From assembly GCF_000775915.1 (NCBI RefSeq), contig NZ_BBLT01000002.1:248001-312000 (forward strand): DNA of 64,000 bases. Reading direction: 5' to 3'. Position numbers and translations under genes: made by a program. The notes under the pieces were generated by a model that was not told where the DNA came from, searched no databases, and worked only from the letters and a program-made list of their open reading frames with translations. This document shows, piece by piece, positions 1-8,178 of the stretch. Every line of letters begins with the position of its first letter. The stretch's first letter is position 1. The stretch is from Sporocytophaga myxococcoides (GTDB taxonomy: Bacteria > Bacteroidota > Bacteroidia > Cytophagales > Cytophagaceae).

Positions 1-149
1 TCCGTTGCAGGCAACCAGGACGTAGGTTGTTCAGATTCGGATTCTTCGTCAGTTGACCACTCCTCAAAGTTGGAGTTTGGAAGCTGAGTTTGTGCGGAAA
101 GATTAAATGCTGCAAAAAGTGAAGCAATAAATAGTAGTTGTTTTTTCAT
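1..149 (-). CDS. Secreted protein, N-terminal fragment (paralogue of the next gene)
   Basis: Only the first 49 codons lie in the window; the gene continues past base 1. It starts at the ATG at 149 and begins MKKQLLFIAS, followed by a hydrophobic signal peptide ending near LSAQ. The mature part begins with an NSNFEEW-type motif. The same start and signal peptide are seen in the gene at 447-1250 (MKKQLLFIAS, then NASFESWE), so the two are tandem paralogues. By analogy the missing C-terminus probably carries a T9SS sorting domain. Function unknown; the exported fate is well supported, the rest is inference. Confidence 0.75.
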   Translation of the reverse strand, partial: MKKQLLFIASLFAAFNLSAQTQLPNSNFEEWSTDEESESEQPTSWLPAT

Positions 150-446
150 AGATTTTTTATTTTATAATTAAAAATGAAGAATTAAAATGCCTTCAAAAAA
201 ATTAAAGGCAATGAAAATTTATGATTATAAATCAAAGGTAATCTTAAGGATTTGATTTGTAGGTATATGCTACGAAAATTTTTTCTAATTCTTAAGAATG
301 CGCCATACAAAGTTCTTTTACAAGGTCAAAAGTGATTAGACAAATGTTAATGAAACATAGGTGAAAATTGTAGTTTAAAAAAACAAAGAATAATCAGTAT
401 TCGAGAAAATGCACCTGCCCGATATTACAGGCAGCCACTTTAAATT

Positions 447-1250
447 TTAGTTCTTAAGTACTTTCATTGTTCCCATTGAATTACCTTTTTTCAAAATAAC
501 CATATACAGACCTTCGGGAAGACTTGAAAAATCAGCGTTCTGAGTATTTACCGAGCTGAATACCTGTATACCTGAAGTATTGTATACGTTAAGTGCTTCA
601 ACAGATTCTTTAAGGTTCAGGGAAGATGTAACAATATTGCTTCCAATCATCTGAATCATTTGTTTATCTGACAAACCAGTAACTTCATAGCTAAGCTCTA
701 CATCATCAATAATGAAATAATCTGAGCTACTTAGTTCTTGTTTTCCAAATGTGAAAATTACCCCCACACTGTCGGTTGCTTCTTCCTTTTGGTAGATCAA
801 TGGTATTTCTACTTTGGTGAATGATTCAGCAGGAAGAACAATTGACTGTCCATAACCTGTTGCATCAGTTAGCTCATTAACATCGAGAGGCTCTCCTTTT
901 GTTATGATAATGCCTGCTGTCAATGGCTTGGTAGATTTATACCAAAATGTCAATTTGCTGGGTTTTGATGCCAGAGGACCGTAGTACTGCAAAGGTGATG
1001 AAACAACTTCAAAACCATTGTTATAAGCATAGATCTTAGCAGCACGTCCACTGCGTCCTGAAGTCGCTCCTAGGAAATAATAGCAACTCTTCGGACTTTG
1101 GCAAATACTTGGGGAATCCCAATGCCCAGTCAGAAAAGCATTTTGATTTTCATTCACCTCCCATGATTCAAAGCTTGCATTGTCAAGTTGTTGAGCTGAA
1201 AGATTGAATGCTGTAAAAATAGAAGCAATAAACAGTAATTGTTTTTTCAT
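447..1250 (-). CDS. Secreted protein with T9SS type A sorting domain
   Basis: 267 residues. A signal peptide (residues 1-19, MKKQLLFIAS...LSAQ) is followed by a domain beginning NASFESWE and rich in beta-strand patterns, with WYKST and FIIDDVELSYE motifs typical of Bacteroidota galactose-binding-like or PCMD-like surface domains. The last ~65 residues have the type A sorting-domain pattern: LNVYNTSGIQVF, then LPEGLYMVILKKG and the basic end MKVLKN. It is therefore predicted to cross the outer membrane through the T9SS and stay on the surface. Tandem paralogue of the partial gene upstream. Substrate or ligand cannot be told. Confidence 0.8.
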   Translation of the reverse strand: MKKQLLFIASIFTAFNLSAQQLDNASFESWEVNENQNAFLTGHWDSPSICQSPKSCYYFLGATSGRSGRAAKIYAYNNGFEVVSSPLQYYGPLASKPSKLTFWYKSTKPLTAGIIITKGEPLDVNELTDATGYGQSIVLPAESFTKVEIPLIYQKEEATDSVGVIFTFGKQELSSSDYFIIDDVELSYEVTGLSDKQMIQMIGSNIVTSSLNLKESVEALNVYNTSGIQVFSSVNTQNADFSSLPEGLYMVILKKGNSMGTMKVLKN

Positions 1251-1524
1251 TAATTTTTGGTTTTTGAATAATCAGAATAAAATGTTCTTAGAAAAAATGT
1301 AATGAGTATTATAAAATTTCAGGATTGTACTTGAAATTTAAAGGGAAGGTTATAAATATTATATTATTATTTTTTTAAAAGTGCAATATACGTCACTTCT
1401 AATCGTGGAATATATCATAGGTTGAGAAGTTGGTCAGAAGACTCCTGACTATATAGTATCTTCAGCCTTTCCAATTTGAATATTTTTTCTTATATTTAAA
1501 CTTTATTAAAGACTAAAGATTGGC

Positions 1525-2877
1525 TTGAAACACATACTGGTTATAGATGACGATCCTGTGTTCCGCCTGATGCTGGAAACATTTCTTACCAAGAATAATT
1601 TCTTAGTTACTTCTGTGGGGACTTCTTCTGACGCCCTTAGGACAATAAAAAAAACACTTTTTTCTCTTTGTCTTGTAGATCTCCGATTGCCCGATATCAA
1701 TGGGCTTGAGCTTCTTAAGGAGATAAAAAATCTGACGCCGGACCTGCCTTTAATATTAATGACAAGTTTTGTTGATGTCAGGACCGCTGTAAAAGCAATA
1801 AAGTCTGGCGCTTATGAATATATTACAAAACCTGTTAATACAGATGAACTGATTATCGCCATTCAGTCAGCTTTAAAATCAGATAATAAAGTTTCAAAAG
1901 AAACGCCTTCTACTGAAGATACTTCATTTTACCATTATGGGAGAAGTAAATCTTCTCTTGAAACATTGAAAGCAATAGAGCTTGTTGCTCCAACAAATCT
2001 TTCCGTGCTCATTAATGGGGAAAGTGGCACTGGTAAGGAATTTGCCGCGCGACTAATTCATGCAAGAAGTAAGCGAAATAACAAACCTTTCGTAGCAATT
2101 GATTGCGGAGTTTTGTCAGCAGAGCTTGGTCCAAGTGAATTGTTTGGTCATGTTAAAGGGGCATTCACAGGTGCAGGCTTTGACAAAGCGGGTCATTTCG
2201 AATTAGCAGATGGCGGATCTATCTTCCTTGATGAAATCGGTAATTTACCAATGGAGGTTCAGGTGATGTTGTTGCGTGTCATTCAGGAAAGACAAATAAG
2301 AAGGGTTGGAGCAGGAAAGAGCCAGGAAATAGATGTGCGGATTATAGCTGCAACCAACGACAATCTTAAAGATTCAGTAGCGAAGGGCTTATTCCGTGAA
2401 GACCTGTATCATAGATTAAATGAATTTTCCGTTTCAGTTCCTTCTCTTAGAGAACGTAAGGAAGACATAGAAGGCTTCATCCTTAAATTTATGAAAGATG
2501 CCAATAAAGAATTGGGTAAATCTATAGAGGGGTTTTCTGAAGAAGCAATGGATATAATGGTGAAATATTCTTGGCCTGGTAATTTAAGAGAGTTAAAAAA
2601 TGTAGTAAAGAAAACTGTTTTAATGACGGATTCAACTGGCCAATCAGTTGTCTCTCCAGAAATTATTCCATATGAATTAAGGGTTTCACCAGGTATTTCC
2701 TCCGAAAATACCTTTGGAGGTTATGATCTGAAAGCTGCAAGTCTTAAACAGGAGAGGGAGTATATTCTGAGTGTTCTGGAGAAGGTAAAATATAATAAGT
2801 CCAGTGCTGCCAGGATATTAAATATAGACCGAAAGACCCTCTATAATAAACTTAAACTTTTTAATATTGAAATTTAG
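1525..2877 (+). CDS. Sigma-54-dependent response regulator, NtrC family
   Basis: 450 residues. Receiver domain (1-120) with acidic pocket DDD at 8-10, phosphoacceptor Asp52 in VDLRLPD and Lys102 in TKP. AAA+ domain (about 140-370): Walker A GESGTGKE 165-172, the sigma-54-contacting GAFTGA loop 212-217 intact, Walker B GSIFLDE 231-237, arginine-finger region FREDLYHR 290-297. A Fis-type helix-turn-helix lies at 408-447 (SSAARILNIDRKTLYNKL). Start is TTG at 1525: an in-frame stop at 1507 leaves no ATG, and the TTG gives the exact receiver N-terminus MKHILVIDDD. It would activate sigma-54 promoters when phosphorylated, probably by the hybrid kinase encoded tail to tail, whose 3' end overlaps by 4 bases. 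Confidence 0.95.
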   Translation: MKHILVIDDDPVFRLMLETFLTKNNFLVTSVGTSSDALRTIKKTLFSLCLVDLRLPDINGLELLKEIKNLTPDLPLILMTSFVDVRTAVKAIKSGAYEYITKPVNTDELIIAIQSALKSDNKVSKETPSTEDTSFYHYGRSKSSLETLKAIELVAPTNLSVLINGESGTGKEFAARLIHARSKRNNKPFVAIDCGVLSAELGPSELFGHVKGAFTGAGFDKAGHFELADGGSIFLDEIGNLPMEVQVMLLRVIQERQIRRVGAGKSQEIDVRIIAATNDNLKDSVAKGLFREDLYHRLNEFSVSVPSLRERKEDIEGFILKFMKDANKELGKSIEGFSEEAMDIMVKYSWPGNLRELKNVVKKTVLMTDSTGQSVVSPEIIPYELRVSPGISSENTFGGYDLKAASLKQEREYILSVLEKVKYNKSSAARILNIDRKTLYNKLKLFNIEI

Positions 2878-5462
2878 GTTCGATTTAGTTTAGTCTTTTC
2901 TTTAAGTAAATTATCTATCTGTTTTTTTCCTTTAAAATTGATTTTATTCACCATTTCCTCTACTAAACCTTCATCAGGCTTCTCCTTTAATTCAAGGTAG
3001 TTTTCAAGTTCTTTCAAAAGGTCTGTGAGTTCCTGATTTTTCAGGTGGCCAAAGCCGGGAATCATTTTATGGGCAGCAAATTTTATTTTTTCCCAATCTT
3101 TATCTTTTGAATATCCTTCAAGGTTTTCAATCTGTGTTGAAGCTGATTGAATAAACGTATCTATCATAACAGAAAGAGCCCTTATATCTCCATCAGAAAA
3201 CTTAATAAAATCTTCCAGGATATTTCCCTGATTGCAAATCAATCCCTCTTCTTCGGATAAGGCACTCTTTTCATGATGAGGAATAAACTGATGAATTGCC
3301 TCTGCCAGCTCATCCTCTTTGAATGGTTTAAGAACAACTGCATCAAAACTGCTTTGGGCTTTTTGAAGGGCATCTTTTACCACATTAGCAGTAGTGGCAA
3401 TCACAGGAATTTTTTTGAGATCTTTATGGCTCTTTAGTTTTTTTACAAGATCAAAACCGCTCATGCCAGGCATATGCACATCTGTAATGATGATGTCAAA
3501 TGGCTCCAGCAGCGCTGCAGCGTAAGCTTCTTCTCCATTAGAAACAAGTTTTGCCTTCATATTCCATTTGGAGATAATGGTATGAAAGAGCAATAGGTTA
3601 AACTCATCATCTTCGGCTATTAATACTTTCAGATCCTTAAAGCTGCCAAAATCTGTAAATTTAGGTTTTGTAACCTGAATAAACTCCTCTGCAGAAATTT
3701 CATAATCAATAAAAAAGTTAAATTCGGATCCTGAGCCGGGTACACTTTTAACTGATATTTGTCCTCCTTGCATTTCAACTAGTTTTTTACAAATAGCAAG
3801 CCCTAAGCCCGAACCGCCAAACTTCCTTGTAATGCTCGAGTCCCCCTGGTTAAATGATTCAAAGATGGAATCTATTTTGTCAGGAGAAATTCCGATACCA
3901 GTATCAGTTACAACTATGCTTACTCTGCACTTATTATCATCCAGGGCTAAAGCCGAGCATTGTAGCTGAACCTTGCCCTCTTCTGTAAATTTAAGTGCAT
4001 TACTAACAAGGTTATAAATTATCTGTTTTAACCTTAACGGATCACCTTTGATGAATGGATAGTTAATTTCTCCGTCGATAAAGGAAAATAAAAGCTCCTT
4101 CTCTGCAGCTTTTAAGAAGAAAGAATCATAAACGTTTTCAATAATTTCTTTTAGATTAAAAACAGTTTTTTCAAACTCGATTTTTCCGGATTCTATTCTT
4201 GAAATATCAAGTATATCATTCACCAGCAACAAGAGGTGTGAGGTCGAGTTATTAATTGCCTGAAGAAAATATTTTTGTCTGTTAAGAAGATTAGTCTGTG
4301 AAAGCTGTTCGGTAAAACCAAGGATAGAGTTCAGAGGTGTCCTGATTTCATGGCTCATAGTGGCAAGGAACAGCTCCTTGGTACGGGCAAGATCCTCTGC
4401 CTGGGTTTTCGCATCCATAAGTTGGTTTTTGTGAAAGTTACTTCTCTTAACATCTCCCATTATCATTAAGCTGAATATCAATATGGACGCAATTCCTATG
4501 ATGCCCAGTGAAAAAATCTTAATCAGTGATTCCTTTACTACTCCTTTTGCTTTGGTAATATTTGCATCAGTCCTTTTCTGCTCTTTGGTTTTAAGATTTA
4601 TTATGATATCCCGAATTTTTTGGATTAGTAGGTTGTCGTTTTCAATTATTTCGGATTCATTCTGAGCAAGTAGTTGCTGGGATTTTAAGTCTTCATTTTT
4701 GAGATGGGAAATTATTTGTACTACCGTTTCCTGTTTTTGAAGCGCAGGCTCCTTTTCATTTTTTATAGTATCTATTATAGTATTGGTTTCTCTAAACACA
4801 GTTGGGGTTTGTGTAATTACAGGTACTGAATCTTCTTTTACTTTTCTTCGAAATATCTTTTTTACAGAACTCAGTAAAGATCTCTTACCAGCTTCATTTT
4901 CCTTTATTTCAGAATCCTTTTCTGATTCATCAGCAAATGCAGGTTGTTGAATAATTTTAGTTGTAACAATTTTCTTGGTAACTATAAACTGCGGACTGTC
5001 AGGATTTGCATATAATTTTCGAAGAAGGTTTGCCGGAATATTGGCTTCTGTTTTTTTATCAAAAAGCTTTATTAATTTCTGGTGGTGCTTTTTTTTCTCT
5101 TCCCACAAAAATGTCATGTTGTTAAGATCCGCTTCTTCTAAACTAAGGGCCTGACTAAGTTTTTTTAGAGAATCCAGATCACTTTCAACTTCTTTACAAT
5201 AGTTGTCATAATGATCCAGATACGTACTGTCTTTCGTCACAGAGTATGCTCTGATATTGTTCTCAATTCCGGAAAGATCGGCTAAAATGTCATTTAGCTT
5301 AACGAGTTTGGTATCAGGCTTTGATAAGAAATTTAAAGAGTATGTAAGATCTTTAAAAGACTGAAATATAATGATTCCGGCAATTAATGCTACTATAACT
5401 GCCGAACCAAAACCTAAAAGGATTTTTGTACGAATGGATGATTTAAATTTTTTTGCATCCAT
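2874..5462 (-). CDS. Hybrid sensor histidine kinase with receiver and Hpt domains
   Basis: 862 residues. TM1 about 14-34, a long periplasmic sensor 35-312 with coiled-coil character and a Lys/Thr-rich insert, TM2 about 316-336. HisKA with His371 in HEIRTP; HATPase_c with N-box NLVSNALKF (484-492), G1 DTGIGI and G2 GSGLGLAI (550-557). Receiver domain 612-725 with Asp661 and Lys712. C-terminal Hpt-like domain with His798 in FAAHKM. All phosphorelay residues are present, so an internal His-Asp-His relay is possible, with output to a separate receiver. The adjacent convergent sigma-54 regulator is the natural partner (inference from position). Signal unknown. Confidence 0.93.
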   Translation of the reverse strand: MDAKKFKSSIRTKILLGFGSAVIVALIAGIIIFQSFKDLTYSLNFLSKPDTKLVKLNDILADLSGIENNIRAYSVTKDSTYLDHYDNYCKEVESDLDSLKKLSQALSLEEADLNNMTFLWEEKKKHHQKLIKLFDKKTEANIPANLLRKLYANPDSPQFIVTKKIVTTKIIQQPAFADESEKDSEIKENEAGKRSLLSSVKKIFRRKVKEDSVPVITQTPTVFRETNTIIDTIKNEKEPALQKQETVVQIISHLKNEDLKSQQLLAQNESEIIENDNLLIQKIRDIIINLKTKEQKRTDANITKAKGVVKESLIKIFSLGIIGIASILIFSLMIMGDVKRSNFHKNQLMDAKTQAEDLARTKELFLATMSHEIRTPLNSILGFTEQLSQTNLLNRQKYFLQAINNSTSHLLLLVNDILDISRIESGKIEFEKTVFNLKEIIENVYDSFFLKAAEKELLFSFIDGEINYPFIKGDPLRLKQIIYNLVSNALKFTEEGKVQLQCSALALDDNKCRVSIVVTDTGIGISPDKIDSIFESFNQGDSSITRKFGGSGLGLAICKKLVEMQGGQISVKSVPGSGSEFNFFIDYEISAEEFIQVTKPKFTDFGSFKDLKVLIAEDDEFNLLLFHTIISKWNMKAKLVSNGEEAYAAALLEPFDIIITDVHMPGMSGFDLVKKLKSHKDLKKIPVIATTANVVKDALQKAQSSFDAVVLKPFKEDELAEAIHQFIPHHEKSALSEEEGLICNQGNILEDFIKFSDGDIRALSVMIDTFIQSASTQIENLEGYSKDKDWEKIKFAAHKMIPGFGHLKNQELTDLLKELENYLELKEKPDEGLVEEMVNKINFKGKKQIDNLLKEKTKLNRT

Positions 5463-5536
5463 GTTAGATAAAGATTGGTCTTAGTTTAAAGTTACTTAAT
5501 TTTTTTTCTGTTTTGTTTGATATTTGTTTGATAAAA

Positions 5537-5566
5537 AATAAAGCCATCACATTGGATGGCTTTATT
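5537..5566. terminator. Hairpin terminator after the 34-codon ORF
   Basis: Perfect stem AATAAAGCCATC / GATGGCTTTATT with a 6-base loop. Read on the minus strand it is followed by a T-rich tail. It lies 28 bases beyond the stop codon of the minus-strand micro-ORF at 5595-5699. Confidence 0.7.
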
Positions 5567-5594
5567 CAATCATAATTAAAGGGGACTAAAAAAA

Positions 5595-5699
5595 TTATCT
5601 TTGAGCCTTCGCCATTTCTGGTCTGACTTTAAATTCTTTGGGTTCAATATGTAATTTAAAATACTCTGCCTCGACCACTCTTGGTGTCAGCAGACTCAT
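5595..5699 (-). CDS. Possible 34-residue microprotein
   Basis: Short ORF starting with ATG at 5699 (MSLLTPRVVEAEYFK...EMAKAQR), with an in-frame stop 15 bases upstream, so it cannot be longer. It has no signal peptide and no known domain. Support for it being real is indirect: its 3' flank (terminator stem, then AATTAA-A-GGGGACTAAA before the stop) closely resembles the 3' flank of the neighbouring small gene at 5939-6127 (AATTAATAGGGAGACTAAA), as if the two units share an origin. It may be only the decayed tail of a longer gene. Confidence 0.35.
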   Translation of the reverse strand: MSLLTPRVVEAEYFKLHIEPKEFKVRPEMAKAQR

Positions 5700-5938
5700 A
5701 TTTCTTTCAATATCTTACACTACTCTTAGAAAAAGCATGCCAAAAGTGTAACTGTCTATTATTTAATATGTTGTATTTTTAATCATATTCTAATGTGTGG
5801 AAAAAAGCCACAAATTGTGGAGATTAGATACAATTTGATTTTGAGGTAGTACCTCATTTTATTAAAATACATTCTGATTAAAAAAATAAAGTCACCCTGG
5901 GATGACTTTATTAAAACAAATTAATAGGGAGACTAAAA
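5700..5938. other. Intergenic stretch between two small ORFs
   Basis: AT-rich DNA, no ORF of note. It contains the terminator hairpin at 5885-5912 and two short direct TTGTGG/CACAA-like motifs. No clear promoter was seen. Confidence 0.4.
5885..5912 (-). terminator. Terminator of the small secreted-protein gene
   Basis: Stem AATAAAGTCA / TGACTTTATT around an 8-base loop, followed on the minus strand by TTTTTT. It lies 27 bases beyond the stop of the gene at 5939-6127. Confidence 0.7.
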
Positions 5939-6127
5939 CTATTTTTTAGACTTGGTGGAATCACTTTCTGTAGGAGCTGTCGCTACAGGCTTAGCTTTCT
6001 GGTCTTTCTTCGTTGTATCAGTTAAAATACCAGTTTGTCCTTTAAAGCTTCCATTATTCTGAGCTTTGCTTAAAAATACGACACCAGAGAATGCAACAAC
6101 GAAAGCTAGGGCAGTTAACTTTTTCAT
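5939..6127 (-). CDS. Small exported Lys/Thr-rich protein
   Basis: 62 residues. Signal peptide MKKLTALAFVVAFSG...SKAQ (about 22 residues), then a ~40-residue hydrophilic tail rich in Thr, Ser, Asp and Lys (TDTTKK, KPVATAP, SDSTKSKK) with no predicted fold. Such short MKK-signal proteins with disordered charged tails are common and uncharacterised in Bacteroidota. Own terminator downstream, so probably a monocistronic, possibly highly expressed transcript. Function unknown. Confidence 0.65.
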   Translation of the reverse strand: MKKLTALAFVVAFSGVVFLSKAQNNGSFKGQTGILTDTTKKDQKAKPVATAPTESDSTKSKK

Positions 6128-6373
6128 AATAATTAAAGGTTTAAGGGTATAAATAAATAAATTCTGAAATAGATATTTGAAAAATTATGCCACAAATGTA
6201 ACGTGTTGTTTATTAGTTGTTTGTTGTTTGGCCGATTGAAAAATTCGTTGAAAAACACCACAACATGAGGATTTACGAAACGTCGAACTAACAAAATACA
6301 ATTGATGTTTTGGAGAAAATGGAAGAACCTTATTTAAGACCTTACATAACGGAACTATATAAATCACTCATCT

Positions 6374-6670
6374 ATGGAATTATTTCACGATATTATTCGG
6401 CAAAAGTTTGTCCTGACCCACAATGGAAAAGAATTTTCAACCAGTTACAGAATGCTTGGACATAAATTCTGGGATTTTTATTACACTACTATTCCTGATT
6501 TAGCAATTGATGAATCAGGGAAAGATATTCTTCTGAAGTATGTGCTCGATTTTGTCAAAGCAAATCATATTAAAATTAGAGCAACCTGTCTCTGCGTACA
6601 GGAGTTCTTGGTAAATCATAAAAACATGAAGGAGGTACTCTATCACCCTTATGATTTAAAACAAGTATAA
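6374..6670 (+). CDS. GNAT-like mini acetyltransferase-family protein (YjdJ type)
   Basis: 98 residues, cytoplasmic. Length and layout match the small Acetyltransf_CG/YjdJ group of the GNAT fold: an F-x-L-x-x-N/D-G-K-E start (residues 12-21), a central DESGKDILLKYVLDFVKANHIKI segment where the family has a GxG acetyl-CoA loop plus helix, and a final CLCVQEFLVNHK that corresponds to the family's C-x-x-x-x-x-x-HP ending. The acetyl-CoA loop is degenerate (ESGKDIL instead of RGKGIA), so catalysis is doubtful. Isolated between a small secreted-protein gene and a convergent Rrf2 gene, with a shared bidirectional terminator. Confidence 0.6.
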   Translation: MELFHDIIRQKFVLTHNGKEFSTSYRMLGHKFWDFYYTTIPDLAIDESGKDILLKYVLDFVKANHIKIRATCLCVQEFLVNHKNMKEVLYHPYDLKQV

Positions 6671-6723
6671 AAATAACTTTAATGACGTGGTGAAATTTAG
6701 AATCAGATGGCCTTGAATATAAA

Positions 6724-6755
6724 AAAGCGGCAACCTGAAATAGGGTTGCCGCTTT
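6724..6755. terminator. Bidirectional terminator between convergent genes
   Basis: Perfect 12-bp stem AAAGCGGCAACC / GGTTGCCGCTTT flanked by A-rich and T-rich tracts, so it can end transcription of the GNAT-like gene (plus) and the Rrf2 gene (minus). Confidence 0.85.
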
Positions 6756-6778
6756 GTTTATGAAATTTTAATTAGAAA

Positions 6779-7210
6779 TTAAGCTTTTAAGCTATCTTCT
6801 CTTTGGATAATGTCTTGTAAGGTACTTTCTTTTAAAATTTTTAGAGTATTATCCCTTACTTCCCTGATGATATCTCTGAATCCACATAAAGCTTCATCCA
6901 CACACTCATCACACCTCTCATAATATTTAATACTTACACATGGCAGAAGGGCAATGGCTCCGTCAAACAGCCGAATAATATTAGCAAGATCTACTTCTTC
7001 AGGTTTTTTTATTAAATAATACCCGCCTCCTTTTCCTTTTTTGCTATTTAAAATGCCCGCATTTTTGAGCTCCAGAAGTATAGCCTCTAGGAATTTCTGA
7101 GGAATACGTTCAGTTTTGGAAATGTCACTGATGAGAATCGGTCCTTTCTGGAACTCTTTGGCCAGTTTGGTGAGGGCCTTGATAGCGTACCTTGTTTTTT
7201 TGGATAGCAT
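6779..7210 (-). CDS. Rrf2 family transcriptional regulator with cysteine cluster
   Basis: 143 residues. N-terminal winged helix (3-65: KKTRYAIKAL, then KFLEAILLELKNAGIL and the wing KGKGGGYYL), typical of Rrf2/IscR. Then a dimer helix and four cysteines, Cys91, Cys100, Cys103 and Cys109, in the place where IscR and NsrR bind an Fe-S cluster. It therefore probably senses iron-sulfur, redox or nitrosative state, though no iron-sulfur assembly genes are adjacent to confirm this. Transcribed alone. The region upstream holds a near-consensus box TAGAGTTTG close to the start codon. Confidence 0.9.
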   Translation of the reverse strand: MLSKKTRYAIKALTKLAKEFQKGPILISDISKTERIPQKFLEAILLELKNAGILNSKKGKGGGYYLIKKPEEVDLANIIRLFDGAIALLPCVSIKYYERCDECVDEALCGFRDIIREVRDNTLKILKESTLQDIIQREDSLKA

Positions 7211-7399
7211 TACCTACAAACTCTATATGCTTTATAATAATTCCAAAAATGCAAAAAAATCTTATGAAAGCTTAGGTCGATTGTCGATTTTTTTGAAGCA
7301 TATATCTATTAAAAAATCATTAAAAAAGGAAAATGATGGAACTATTCTATATTTCTTATAGATTTATTATTTAATTTGAAAGATGAATCTTGCTATTTT

Positions 7400-7497
7400 T
7401 TAAAACAAAATTTGAAGATTCAGGTTTACTTTAATCGCAAGGTCCCCAGGTAAAAAAGTAGCTAAAGCAGGCAGTCTTCTCCCGACTGCCTGTTTTG
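7400..7497 (+). ncRNA. Possible small RNA ending in a strong terminator
   Basis: The hairpin at 7468-7496 is a good plus-strand terminator, but no plus-strand gene precedes it. An upstream TTTG (about 7375) and TATTTTTT (about 7394) could form a weak promoter, giving a transcript of about 90-100 bases. The 5' end is a guess. No known RNA family was recognised. Confidence 0.3.
7468..7496 (+). terminator. Orphan intrinsic terminator
   Basis: Perfect 9-bp stem CAGGCAGTC / GACTGCCTG with a 7-base loop, followed by TTTTGTATTT. No ORF ends upstream on this strand. Confidence 0.75.
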
Positions 7498-7601
7498 TAT
7501 TTAATAAAGTATACCATCAACATCTCTTTAAGAATTTTTAAATTTTATAAATTGTTATTTTCTAAAAAGAAATTCCAAGGGAATTCTACGTTGGATTTGG
7601 T

Positions 7602-7609
7602 TATATTTG
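7602..7609 (+). promoter_or_regulatory. Bacteroidota -7 box for def
   Basis: TATATTTG matches TAnnTTTG and lies 20 bases before the def start codon. No clear -33 TTTG was found at the expected spacing. Confidence 0.4.
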
Positions 7610-7628
7610 TTTTTTGCATTAATAATAT

Positions 7629-8177
7629 ATGATATACCCTATAGTAGCATACGGTGACCCGGTATTAAAGAAGCGGGCTGTTGATTTTGAAAAAGGAACT
7701 GATTTAAAACAATTAGTTGCTGATATGTTTGAGACTATGTACAACGCAAATGGAGTTGGATTGGCTGGACCGCAAATTGGGCTAAATCAAAGAATATTTG
7801 TAGTTGACGGAAGTCCGATGGAAGAAGGGTTGGACGATTTCAAAAAAGCTTTTGTAAATCCTGAAATTATAGAAGAAACTGGTGAAGATTGGCCTTACGA
7901 CGAGGGGTGTCTGAGTATCCCTGGAGTCAGATCAGAGGTTTTTAGACCATATCAGCTGACTATTCGTTATTTTGATGAAAACTGGGTGGAGCGTGAGGAA
8001 ACTTATGAAGGAATCAGGGCAAGAATAATTCAGCACGAATATGATCACATAGAAGGAGTCTTATTCGTTGACCATCTGTCTTCTATCAAAAAGAGACTCA
8101 TGAAAAATAAACTTACCAATATCAGTAAGGGCATCGTGGATGTCTCCTATAAAATGAAGTTCCCAGTTAAAAAGTAA
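7629..8177 (+). CDS. def: Peptide deformylase
   Basis: 182 residues. Removes the formyl group from the N-terminal methionine of new proteins. All three family motifs are present: GVGLAGPQIG (42-51), EGCLSIPG (92-99) and HEYDH (136-140), giving metal ligands Cys94, His136 and His140 with catalytic Glu137. Length is normal. Begins at ATG with a -7 box 20 bases upstream. The stop is one base before the start of the aminotransferase gene, so def heads a three-gene transcript with the aminotransferase and omega-amidase genes. Confidence 0.97.
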   Translation: MIYPIVAYGDPVLKKRAVDFEKGTDLKQLVADMFETMYNANGVGLAGPQIGLNQRIFVVDGSPMEEGLDDFKKAFVNPEIIEETGEDWPYDEGCLSIPGVRSEVFRPYQLTIRYFDENWVEREETYEGIRARIIQHEYDHIEGVLFVDHLSSIKKRLMKNKLTNISKGIVDVSYKMKFPVKK

Positions 8178-8178
8178 C

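Larger units (their letters stand above)
7211..7628. other. Intergenic region holding an orphan terminator
   Basis: 418 bases between divergent Rrf2 and def genes. It contains the Rrf2 promoter side, a possible small-RNA unit ending in the hairpin at 7468-7496, and the def promoter box at 7602-7609. No convincing ORF. Confidence 0.5.

Noticed and set aside
6185-6367. 60-residue ORF on the minus strand upstream of the GNAT-like gene
   Set aside because: No signal peptide or domain, low-complexity composition, and it lies in the divergent promoter region of the two neighbouring genes.
7116-7361. 81-residue plus-strand ORF
   Set aside because: Its first third is antisense to rrf2 and the rest is AT-rich low complexity; no support as a gene.
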